The notes under the pieces were generated by a model. The model saw nothing but the letters and a program-made list of their open reading frames with translations, was not told the DNA's origin and searched no databases. The position numbers and the translations under genes are program-made. From positions 1 to 64,000 of the forward strand of contig JALCCG010000016.1 in NCBI GenBank assembly GCA_023212695.1: 64,000 nt of DNA, read 5' to 3'. This document shows, one piece after another, positions 57,220-64,000 of the stretch. Positions within the stretch are counted from its first letter, which is position 1. Each line of letters starts with the position of its first letter. The DNA comes from Sporisorium sorghi. Lineage: Eukaryota > Basidiomycota > Ustilaginomycetes > Ustilaginales > Ustilaginaceae.

Positions 57220-58032
57220 TTAATTTGCAGATATACTGCGATGTGCCGAATGTCTTGTCGGACCCACAAAATCATTCAGCGGGAAGCCGTTTGAAATCGC
57301 CTGCGTGATGAAGGCCTTCGCTTGCTGTACCGACTCGCGCACGGTCAATCCCTTGGCAAGATTCGCTGTAATGGATGCCGATGACGTACAGCCTGCACCG
57401 TGAGTATACTTCGTCACGATGGTATCGGCCTCAAACCATTCAAAGTTCTTTCCATCATAGAGCAGGTCCATCGCTTTTCCTTCGCGAATTTTGCCTCTAT
57501 CCTTAATCAGCACATTCTTCGCGCCGCGCTCGTGAATGATGGCGGCAGCTTCCTGCATCTGATCCAGGGACGTGATCGGACCGGATTTCGCCAATTGGGA
57601 CGCTTCGAACAGATTTGGCGTTACCAGATCGGCACGCGGAAGAAGGAATTCCAGCATCGCTTCCGTATTTTCCGGCTGCAGCACCTCATCTGTTCCCTTG
57701 CATACCATGACCGGATCGATGACAATCCGTTTCAAGTCATAGCGATCGATATATTGGGAGACAAGTTCAATAATCTCAACAGAGCCGAGCATTCCGGTCT
57801 TCATTGCATCAATGCCGATGCCTTCAAGCACTGTTTTCAGCTGTGTTTCCACGATATCGAGCGCCACCGGGAAAACCTGATGATCCCATGTTTTTGGTTC
57901 CATGCAGACAATGGTGGTGAGAGCGGTCATACCGTATACGTCAAATTCCTGAAACGTCTTCAGATCGGCCTGGATGCCAGCACCGCCGCTCGTATCCGAG
58001 CCCGCTACTGTTAGTGCTTTACGTATCGTCAT
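57220..58032 (-). CDS. thiD: Hydroxymethylpyrimidine/phosphomethylpyrimidine or pyridoxine kinase
   Basis: About 270 residues of the PfkB-like ThiD/PdxK family. The N-terminal ALTVAGSDTSGGAGIQADLKTF and the ATP-site THGAGCTSSASITANLAKG are diagnostic. It phosphorylates HMP in thiamine synthesis or pyridoxine in vitamin B6 salvage. Bacillus paralogues split these tasks and the sequence alone does not decide. The ATG at 58032 was chosen as the family start. A structured element copy lies 112-270 nt upstream. Confidence 0.9.
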   Translation of the reverse strand: MTIRKALTVAGSDTSGGAGIQADLKTFQEFDVYGMTALTTIVCMEPKTWDHQVFPVALDIVETQLKTVLEGIGIDAMKTGMLGSVEIIELVSQYIDRYDLKRIVIDPVMVCKGTDEVLQPENTEAMLEFLLPRADLVTPNLFEASQLAKSGPITSLDQMQEAAAIIHERGAKNVLIKDRGKIREGKAMDLLYDGKNFEWFEADTIVTKYTHGAGCTSSASITANLAKGLTVRESVQQAKAFITQAISNGFPLNDFVGPTRHSAHRSISAN

Positions 58033-58135
58033 GTTCCATGTTCCCTTCGCTTGTAAAATGATTATTCTATTATATGAAAAGATCTTATTGGCGTCTATTC
58101 GCAGATGCTGACGAATTCTGAAAGATGCTGCATCA

Positions 58136-58299
58136 CTCCGCATGCGGATTGTTCTTCCGATCGCTGTTGCCCCCGGATTCCTGTTGAATCATGAATATAT
58201 CGTTGGAATCCGGATGAGCCTATGCTTCCGATGCCAGCTTTCCTCTGGAAAGCTTTCAGGCGAACGCTTCGCTTCTCCAGAACAATTCCGCCTGCTCCG
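58136..58299. ncRNA. Structured intergenic element, copy 2 (candidate RNA or repeat)
   Basis: Same architecture as 40990-41115: CTCCG-N3, a 12-bp helix (58144-58155 with 58279-58291, one bulged T), TCCGATCGCTGTT (58156-58168), a 4-nt spacer, a 9-bp hairpin (58173-58181 with 58205-58213), CGCTTCTCC (58270-58278), the closing helix strand, N3-CTCCG. The linker is longer here and holds an extra 8-bp hairpin (58236-58243 with 58247-58254). It lies between the methionine aminopeptidase gene and the thiD start on the minus strand. It may belong to the thiD leader or be an independent repeat. Confidence 0.65.
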
Positions 58300-58381
58300 T
58301 TGGAGCATCGTGAGAGTTCTCGCAGCTTGTACATCTCCCCCACTCCCGCTAGGCATTAGCCCTATGGAGTGGAGGAGAAAC

Positions 58382-59128
58382 TTATTGTTCCGTCAGAATC
58401 ACCGGGCCATCCTTCGTGATGGCCAGAGTATGCTCATATTGAGCTGACCATTTGCCGTCCACCGTTCTTGCCGTCCATCCGTCTGAGTCAATCTTGCATT
58501 GGTACGTTCCCAGATTAAGCATCGGCTCGATGGTAATGACCATGCCCTCTTTAAGCCGTGTCCCCCGATTGGGTGGGCCGTAATGCGGAACCTGCGGCTC
58601 CTCGTGCATGTTCTCGCCGATTGCGTGCCCTACGAAGTGGCGAACCACCGATAAATTTTGCGACTCTGCATAGGACTGAATGGCGTGAGAGATATCACCG
58701 ATCCGATTGCCGACCACTGCCTGCTCAATCCCGAGATACAAGGATTTCTTGGTCACATCGAGCAGGTGCTGTGCTTCCTCAGATACGCTGCCTACCGGGT
58801 AAGACCAAGCGGAATCGGCAAGCCAGCCATCATACTTCACTACCATGTCGATGGTAACGATATCTCCGTCCTTTAACGGTTCATGGCTCGGGAAGCCATG
58901 GCAAATCACATCGTTGACCGACGCGCAGGTGGCAAAGGGATATCCGTGATATCCCTTCTGCTCCGGGGTCGCACCTCGCTCTGCCAGGAAACGCTCCACG
59001 AACTGGTCAATCTCCAGTGTTGTCACGCCCGGCTTAATCATCTGCGCAATCTGCCGATGACATTCGGCAAGAATGTCTCCAGCCTTATTCATCTTGGCGA
59101 TTTGTTCTTGTGTTTTGAGGATTATCAA
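58382..59128 (-). CDS. map: Methionine aminopeptidase, type I
   Basis: A 248-residue type I enzyme with the metal ligands in DGDIVTIDM and DSAWSYPVG (two Asp), GHAIGENMHEEP (His), MVITIEPML (Glu) and QYEHTLAIT (Glu). It removes the initiator Met from new proteins. The start is TTG with GGAG 9 nt upstream. Confidence 0.95.
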   Translation of the reverse strand: MIILKTQEQIAKMNKAGDILAECHRQIAQMIKPGVTTLEIDQFVERFLAERGATPEQKGYHGYPFATCASVNDVICHGFPSHEPLKDGDIVTIDMVVKYDGWLADSAWSYPVGSVSEEAQHLLDVTKKSLYLGIEQAVVGNRIGDISHAIQSYAESQNLSVVRHFVGHAIGENMHEEPQVPHYGPPNRGTRLKEGMVITIEPMLNLGTYQCKIDSDGWTARTVDGKWSAQYEHTLAITKDGPVILTEQ

Positions 59129-59470
59129 TCCTGCTCACTCCTTTTTTCAAATGCTGTTATCTCCTATCCAAATCAAAAAGCCTTAGCTGGCTGGAGAGCC
59201 AAGGACAGGCACCTGCCCTCCATACTCCCCTGCCAATAAGGCTGATTCACAAGCACAAATGTATCTGCTTTCTTCTTAAATCGTATATTCCAAAAAGAAA
59301 AGCTGAAGCGCCCTACATCATCTTATTCTACTCTTAAGCTAAGGTAACCTCAAACATTTCCGTTATGAATATCTGCCCTCCGATTTAAACGTAACAGGTA
59401 CAAGAGCCGCTGCGTATACATTTTGTATTCTCGGGGGCAGCTTCAACTCTGCCGTAATCCAGGAGGTCAT
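59129..59470. other. Intergenic stretch
   Basis: About 340 bp, AT-rich. It holds the map promoter region and, at its high-coordinate end, the leader of a small plus-strand open frame. No RNA family or repeat was recognised. Confidence 0.4.
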
Positions 59471-59563
59471 ATGACTCTCTATAGCCATGAGCAGAATAAA
59501 AGCAGGCATCCATTTTCCCCATTTAAAACTTCATTTAACCAAGACAATCGTTTCTCCTCATAA
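59471..59563 (+). CDS. Possible small protein (30 residues)
   Basis: A 30-codon frame, ATG to TAA, with a near-ideal AGGAGG site 4 nt upstream. The product is polar with scattered Phe (HPFSPFKTSF) and no membrane segment. Not recognised. The evidence rests mainly on the ribosome site. Confidence 0.35.
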   Translation: MTLYSHEQNKSRHPFSPFKTSFNQDNRFSS

Positions 59564-59667
59564 AATAAAATATACATTAAGGATGCGCAGAAACGATAAT
59601 TTTACACGCGAGATCACAAATCCTTTCTTTTTTCCTATGCTTTATTATATCAAATGGATCCAGGTAC

Positions 59668-60453
59668 TTAGCTTTCCACTTGTTTCCGTTCCTCATCGGT
59701 CATATCGCTCTTCTCCTTGGACAGGAACCAGCCGAGAACCGCAATCAGGATCAGCACTCCCCAGAATACGAGCTTCCAGCCCGTGCTCTTCGGAAATGTC
59801 TTCTCCAGTACAGCGATATCAGGATGCGCGAGCGTATATACGGCCAGCTTAATCCCTACCCATCCCACGATCAGGAAAGCTGCCGTTTCCAAGCCGGGTC
59901 TTCTGACCAGCAGCCTTCCGAAATACGACGCCGCAAATCGCATGATGATGAGGCCGATGATTCCGCCAGTGAGAATAACCAGGAATTGTCCGCCGTCCAT
60001 CCCCCCGATATTCGGCAGGTTGGTCTCTGGAAGCGTCAAGGCAAGCGCAACGGCTGCCAAAATCGCATCGACTGCAAAGGCAATATCCGCAAGCTCTACC
60101 TTCAATACGGTAACCCAGAATTTTTCGGTCTTCGTCTCAGCTTCCTTCAGATGTTTCTTCTTCTTCACAAAGAACTGTTTAACGATATGATTGATACTGA
60201 TATACAACAGGTAGAAGGCTCCGATCGCCTGTACGTACCAGACATCTGCCAGGAACGAAATAATGAATAGCGAGGCAAAACGGAATACAAAAGCTCCTGC
60301 CAATCCGTAAAACAACGCCTTCTTCCGCTTATCCTCCGGCAAATGTTTGACCATGATGGACATGACAAGTGCATTATCGGCTGCGAGGATACCCTCGAGT
60401 CCAATCAGCACAATCAGTACCCATCCATATTCAAGCAACAGTCCCATTTCCAA
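59668..60453 (-). CDS. TerC-family membrane protein, probable metal ion exporter
   Basis: About 261 residues with about seven membrane segments and the family Asp motifs EGILAADNALVMSI and VELADIAFAVDAILAA. TerC relatives (YkoY, YceF in Bacillus) export Mn2+ or help load metals into exported proteins. TTG codons at 60459 and 60453 and an ATG at 60447 compete. AAGGAG is best spaced (9 nt) for TTG 60453. A Mn2+ riboswitch lies directly upstream. Confidence 0.92.
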   Translation of the reverse strand: MEMGLLLEYGWVLIVLIGLEGILAADNALVMSIMVKHLPEDKRKKALFYGLAGAFVFRFASLFIISFLADVWYVQAIGAFYLLYISINHIVKQFFVKKKKHLKEAETKTEKFWVTVLKVELADIAFAVDAILAAVALALTLPETNLPNIGGMDGGQFLVILTGGIIGLIIMRFAASYFGRLLVRRPGLETAAFLIVGWVGIKLAVYTLAHPDIAVLEKTFPKSTGWKLVFWGVLILIAVLGWFLSKEKSDMTDEERKQVES

Positions 60454-60510
60454 ACGCAATCTCTCCTTCTTGTTATGAAATGTTCCGATTCCGTTTTAAA
60501 AAGGTTGAAG

Positions 60511-60700
60511 GAAACAAAAAAACCTTTATCCCGAAAATCGGCGATAAAGGTATCATACCCAGAAATAGCTCACAGGAATAACAACCTTTACCGAATCGGC
60601 AAAGGTCTCGCAAACAACTTTCGTTGCCAACAAAGCCGGAGACACGTTACGTGTCACGAATTGACGACTTTGCTGAGGCTGCTACTCCCCTTTACTTGAA
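60511..60700 (-). promoter_or_regulatory. yybP-ykoY Mn2+ riboswitch with terminator upstream of terC
   Basis: On the minus strand the leader carries the family marks: AAAGGGGAGTAGC (60681-60693), a GTCGTCA segment, a variable GACACG...CGTGTC hairpin, CCGGC, and CGAGACCTTTGCC near 60598-60610. A terminator hairpin follows (ACCTTTATC...GATAAAGGT, 60524-60551) with TTTTTTTG. Mn2+ binding should prevent termination and turn on the TerC exporter. Confidence 0.88.
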
Positions 60701-60707
60701 TAAATGG

Positions 60708-60736
60708 ATTATAGCATGGCTGTATAATGACGCCAA
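60708..60736 (-). promoter_or_regulatory. Sigma-A promoter of the terC riboswitch leader
   Basis: On the minus strand: TTGGCG, 17 nt, TATAAT. The -10 is perfect and transcription would start just before the riboswitch. Confidence 0.8.
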
Positions 60737-60763
60737 TAGATTTCCGAAAATTTTACATTCCGT

Positions 60764-61387
60764 TTACACTTCTCTTTTCTTCCTCCAGGCATAGACCAAC
60801 AGTACAACTGCGAGAACGACTGCAGCTCCCCACAAGAAAGGCTGCAGTAACGGCGACTGACCTGCCCCCTGATCTTCGCTTGCTGGGACTTCCTCGGGAA
60901 GGGCGTTCTCCCCTGTATCCCCTGATTTAGGTATTTCTTGTGGAGAATACCCCTTGCCAAGCTCGGTTAGTTCCTTACCTGCCGCAGAGAGGAGCTTCGT
61001 TCCGTCGCACAGCCCTGTTTGCAGCTGACCGGAGCGTGCATAACCGAACACCAAAAATTCACTTCCCACCGCAAACTGATCATAACCACAGCTGGCTGAA
61101 GACATCGCCGTTGTAAGCTCCGTCTTAAGTGGCAACTCCCCTTTCCATACCTCAGTTACCTCAAACGTCACAACGACCGGATCTGTAGAGGACATCACCA
61201 GCTTTGGCTTCGGGCCAACCATCTTAGTCACTTTGCCAGCAAATACAGCAGCGCTCCGTTCCAAGCCTTCCGGAACCGTAGGCGGTCCAGCGCAAGAACA
61301 GGCGAATACATCCGTTGGTTTTACAGCATATACACTCACAAGCAGCAGCAAACAGCTAAGCAGGATCATGACCGTGAAATTTCTCAT
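60764..61387 (-). CDS. TIMP/netrin-like secreted membrane-anchored protein
   Basis: A 207-residue protein with a signal peptide ending near DVFA, then CSCAGPPTVPEGL, the CxC start of TIMP-like (netrin-type) domains, a beta-rich body with VFAGKVTK and VTFEVTEVWKG, a polar linker, and a C-terminal membrane anchor (FLWGAAVVLAVVLLVYAW) with KKR. Its role in bacteria is unknown. A GAGGTGA site precedes the ATG. Confidence 0.8.
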   Translation of the reverse strand: MRNFTVMILLSCLLLLVSVYAVKPTDVFACSCAGPPTVPEGLERSAAVFAGKVTKMVGPKPKLVMSSTDPVVVTFEVTEVWKGELPLKTELTTAMSSASCGYDQFAVGSEFLVFGYARSGQLQTGLCDGTKLLSAAGKELTELGKGYSPQEIPKSGDTGENALPEEVPASEDQGAGQSPLLQPFLWGAAVVLAVVLLVYAWRKKREV

Positions 61388-61484
61388 AAAGGATCACCTC
61401 AATCCCTAGACGTCTCTCTCCTCTAAAATGTTCCCGTTGATCTATAAAAGGAAGGACGATCCGGCAAGAGATTTATAGGTCGCA

Positions 61485-62060
61485 TCATACAGGCTGTTTA
61501 CTGGCTACCATCAAATAGTGTCGTTCTGTTGGGTACTCGATGTTCTCCACCTTCAGCCCCGCTTGCTCCAACAGGTTCTTCATGACATACGGGTCGATCC
61601 GGTTCGGACGAGGAACCCGCTGCTCCGATGGATCCTCCTGCCATTCCAGGCATAAGCAGCGTCCGCCCGGGCGCAAGACTCGTGCAATCTGTTGAATGGA
61701 CTCCTCCAGTTCATCCGTGATGTGAAGAATGAGGGAAGCGATGACACGATCCATCGTTCCCTCTTGGAACGGTAGCTTTTCCACGATCCCTTCCATGACG
61801 TTGACATTCGTTAACCCCTGCTCCCGTACACGATCCCGCATCATTTGCAGCATGGCTGGCTCGGTATCCAGAGCATATACGGTGCCTGTCGTTAGCGCAG
61901 CGGCCGGTATGGAAAAATATCCGGTGCCTGCTCCAATATCCAGCACATCCACCTCTCCACTCACCTGCAGCCTCTCAAGCAGCGAAGATGCGGGCAGCTC
62001 CCTCTTTCTTTCCGGACTTTCCAATCGGTCTATGAGTGTCTTATCAAAGATTTCCTTCAT
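61485..62060 (-). CDS. Class I SAM-dependent methyltransferase
   Basis: A 191-residue methyltransferase, type 11. Motif I is VDVLDIGAGTGYFSIP, the acidic motif II LDTEPAML, and motif IV region MDRVIASLILHIT. Its substrate is not known. AAGGAGG precedes the ATG. Confidence 0.9.
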   Translation of the reverse strand: MKEIFDKTLIDRLESPERKRELPASSLLERLQVSGEVDVLDIGAGTGYFSIPAAALTTGTVYALDTEPAMLQMMRDRVREQGLTNVNVMEGIVEKLPFQEGTMDRVIASLILHITDELEESIQQIARVLRPGGRCLCLEWQEDPSEQRVPRPNRIDPYVMKNLLEQAGLKVENIEYPTERHYLMVASKQPV

Positions 62061-62220
62061 CTTGTTGTTTCCCTCCTTGTATCATTGCATTTCATATGTA
62101 AGCCATAAATACAAATTCTGTAGGGGACATAGAGTCCATCCTTCCTGTAGCTACCATATCGTCTTCCTGAGGTTACCATACCGTTGTTCGTTGATGATGT
62201 AAACCGGTTATGCCCAAAAC

Positions 62221-62257
62221 GAAAAGGGCATCCCCATGATCATTATTGATCACGGGG
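62221..62257 (-). terminator. Terminator after glcF
   Basis: An 11-bp stem with one G-U pair (CCCCGTGATCA / TGATCATGGGG on the minus strand) is followed by ATGCCCTTTTCG. It lies 17 nt after the stop. Confidence 0.7.
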
Positions 62258-62273
62258 ACACCCATTCGTGCAA

Positions 62274-63677
62274 TTAATCGAGTTGATCCTCCATTCGTAC
62301 CTGCTTTGCCAGGAAATCTGCGAGATGAACGGCCTCTACGCCATTTTGCAAACCGGCACGCTCGATACCCCACTTCATTTGCAGCAGGCAGCCCGGATTA
62401 GAAGTCACAATGACCTTGGCCCCAGTAGCTTCCACATGCTCCATCTTATGGTCCAGCAGCGTTGTCGACATTTCCGTCTGGGTCAGGTTATATATGCCAG
62501 CGGAACCGCAGCATACCTCTGCCCCCTGAAGCTCGCACAATTGCACGCCCGGAAGCTGCGACATCAGCTGGCGCGGCTCTCCCTGCACCCTCATCACGTT
62601 GCGCAGGTGACAGGAATCCTGATAGGTGACGGCAACCGCCGCATCGTCCTTTCCGGCTTCCGCATGGATCGGCTCAAGCGGCCTGCCCAGGTTGTGCAGC
62701 AGCTCGGAGATATCCTTCACCTGATCTGCAAAACGGACCGCCGCTTGCGAAAGAAGCTCATCCGGTTCCGCACGCATCAGATGATCGTATTCCTTCAGCA
62801 AGGCACCGCATCCCCCCGCATTGCTTGCGATATAATCGACGTTCGCTTCCCCGAAAGCCCAAATATTTCGACCGGCCAGCTGCTTGGCATCACCCATCTC
62901 ACCCGCATGGGCATGCAGTGCTCCGCAGCATACCTGCTCCTCCGGTATGACGATTTCGAACCCGGCCTGACGGAGCAGTCGCACGGTATTTACGTTCGTA
63001 GGTGCAAACATAACATCCATAATGCAGCCCCGGAACATGCCCACCCGGCCAACCGTATCTCCTGCCGCTGGAATAACCATAAGCCCTGAACCACTGTCAG
63101 TCGTTTCACGCCGGAAAGGAAAGCCCGCCTTGCTCCACAGCTCTTCCAGGCCATCGCCCGATACATCAGGCAGTGCCTGCTCAAGCTGCTGAAGATGGTC
63201 GGGAAACAGCTTCATGGCCCCTGAGTTTCGGGCAAACTTCTGCAGCCCTGATTTCTGATAGAAGGAAAGCGTCTTGCCAATCAGCTTCAGCCTTCTGCGA
63301 TGCGGGAACACCCCTTGCAGGAAGGTCTTGCGGACGATTCGCACAGGCATCGAATACGGCTTCTCCGCAGCAATGGCAGCCCGGGTCTGCTCGATCAATT
63401 GGCCGTACTTCACGTCCGAAGGACAAGCTGGCTCACAGGCTCTGCAGCCCAGACACAGATCCATCTGGCTACGGAAGCTTTCATCCGGCTCCATCAAGCC
63501 ATCAACAACGGCTTTCATAAGTGCAATCCGCCCACGGGGGGAGGCCGCCTCAAGTCCCGTCTCGATGAATGTTGGGCAAGCGGTCTGGCAAAATCCGCAG
63601 CGCATACAGTTTGTCAGCTGATCCTCATCCAGCGTCAGCTTCAGCGACTGGGCCAGCTTCTCATGGGTTGAATTCAT
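62274..63677 (-). CDS. glcF: Glycolate oxidase iron-sulfur subunit (GlcF-like)
   Basis: A 467-residue protein. Two 4Fe-4S clusters are marked by CMRCGFCQTACP and CLGCRACEPACPSDV. Two CCG domains follow, with EQVCCGALHAHAG and AEVCCGSAGIYN. It passes electrons from glycolate or lactate oxidation by the FAD subunit to the respiratory chain. The FAD subunit gene ends 15 nt upstream on the same strand. Confidence 0.93.
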   Translation of the reverse strand: MNSTHEKLAQSLKLTLDEDQLTNCMRCGFCQTACPTFIETGLEAASPRGRIALMKAVVDGLMEPDESFRSQMDLCLGCRACEPACPSDVKYGQLIEQTRAAIAAEKPYSMPVRIVRKTFLQGVFPHRRRLKLIGKTLSFYQKSGLQKFARNSGAMKLFPDHLQQLEQALPDVSGDGLEELWSKAGFPFRRETTDSGSGLMVIPAAGDTVGRVGMFRGCIMDVMFAPTNVNTVRLLRQAGFEIVIPEEQVCCGALHAHAGEMGDAKQLAGRNIWAFGEANVDYIASNAGGCGALLKEYDHLMRAEPDELLSQAAVRFADQVKDISELLHNLGRPLEPIHAEAGKDDAAVAVTYQDSCHLRNVMRVQGEPRQLMSQLPGVQLCELQGAEVCCGSAGIYNLTQTEMSTTLLDHKMEHVEATGAKVIVTSNPGCLLQMKWGIERAGLQNGVEAVHLADFLAKQVRMEDQLD

Positions 63678-63692
63678 GCGCTCTCGCTCCCC

Positions 63693-64000
63693 TCACGGTG
63701 TTTGAATCTCCTCATCCTGCGTTGTCGTCCGTCCTACAGCTTCCGTTCGATCCTGATAAATGATCCGCTTTCTCGTTTCCGCGAACAGCTTGCCCGGGTT
63801 CATGATCTGATGCGGGTCGATCGCATCCTTGATGGATTTCATCATCTTGATGCCGGCTTCGCCCACCTTCCATTCCAAGTAAGGTGCCTTCACGATCCCA
63901 ACGCCATGCTCCCCGGTAATCGTGCCACCCATCGCAATGGCCACTTCAAAGATTTCGGCGAAGGCCTGTTCCACGCGGTGAATCTCTTCCGGATCCCGTG
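63693..64000 (-). CDS. glcD: FAD-linked oxidase, GlcD-like subunit (C-terminal part, cut by window end)
   Basis: The reading frame continues past the window edge and only the last 102 codons are visible. The TGEHGVGIVKAPYLEW motif and DPHQIMNPGK end are typical of GlcD/lactate dehydrogenase FAD-binding oxidases. It pairs with GlcF. Confidence 0.9.
   Translation of the reverse strand, partial: RDPEEIHRVEQAFAEIFEVAIAMGGTITGEHGVGIVKAPYLEWKVGEAGIKMMKSIKDAIDPHQIMNPGKLFAETRKRIIYQDRTEAVGRTTTQDEEIQTP

Noticed and set aside
58338..58374. Hairpin CCACTCC...GGAGTGG after map as an intrinsic terminator
   Set aside because: Stem is present but no T-run follows on the minus strand.

Overview
The window reads as chromosomal DNA of a Paenibacillus-like soil or plant-associated Firmicute. 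The grounds are strong AGGAGG-type ribosome binding sites, GTG and TTG starts, YesM/YesN two-component pairs beside carbohydrate ABC transporters, cre-like CcpA sites, RNase J and a yybP-ykoY riboswitch before terC. No rRNA, tRNA, CRISPR array, phage or insertion sequence was seen.

Region 1 (31-9391, all minus strand) is a lasso-peptide operon. In transcription order it holds a 37-residue precursor (A), a PqqD-like leader-binding protein (B1), a transglutaminase-like leader peptidase (B2), an asparagine-synthetase-like cyclase (C), two ABC half-exporters (D1, D2), a clostripain-family C11 peptidase and a GNAT acetyltransferase, closed by an intrinsic terminator. B1, B2, C, D1 and D2 overlap at their ends and look translationally coupled. 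A perfect 15-bp stem-loop separates A from B1. A LuxR-type regulator whose receiver lacks the usual phospho-acceptor Asp lies just upstream. The predicted core AKKNKPGDGKNGLGVKKG is very lysine-rich, and D1 carries a roughly 54-residue insertion that is about 55% acidic. Together with C11 and GNAT this makes an unusual set.

Region 2 (9.6-22.4 kb) holds an O-acetylhomoserine sulfhydrylase with a palindromic upstream region, a short-chain dehydrogenase, an ECF sigma factor co-transcribed with an ABC system, a second ABC ATPase/permease pair, an aldo/keto reductase, a TauE-like permease and several small or hypothetical proteins.

Region 3 (22.6-49.8 kb) is a carbohydrate-utilisation island: two paralogous GH42 beta-galactosidases, a GH95 alpha-L-fucosidase, a GH31 alpha-xylosidase, two sugar ABC transporters (one with a frameshifted binding protein), two YesM/YesN-type sensor/regulator pairs, an AraC regulator and a secreted GH18 chitinase. 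Fucosidase, galactosidase and xylosidase without signal peptides fit intracellular trimming of imported fucosylated xyloglucan oligosaccharides.

Region 4 (50-64 kb) is mostly housekeeping: a YqcI/YcgG protein, RNase J, an MFS transporter, a PAS histidine kinase, a permuted NlpC/P60-like protein, a DedA/VTT protein, ThiD/PdxK, methionine aminopeptidase, TerC with a Mn2+ riboswitch, a TIMP-like protein, a methyltransferase, and the GlcF and GlcD (cut by the window end) glycolate oxidase subunits.

Two intergenic sites, 40990-41115 and 58136-58299, carry diverged copies of one structured element. Its helices are kept by nine compensatory base-pair changes and its junction strands are identical, so it is a strong candidate for an undescribed structured RNA or mobile repeat.
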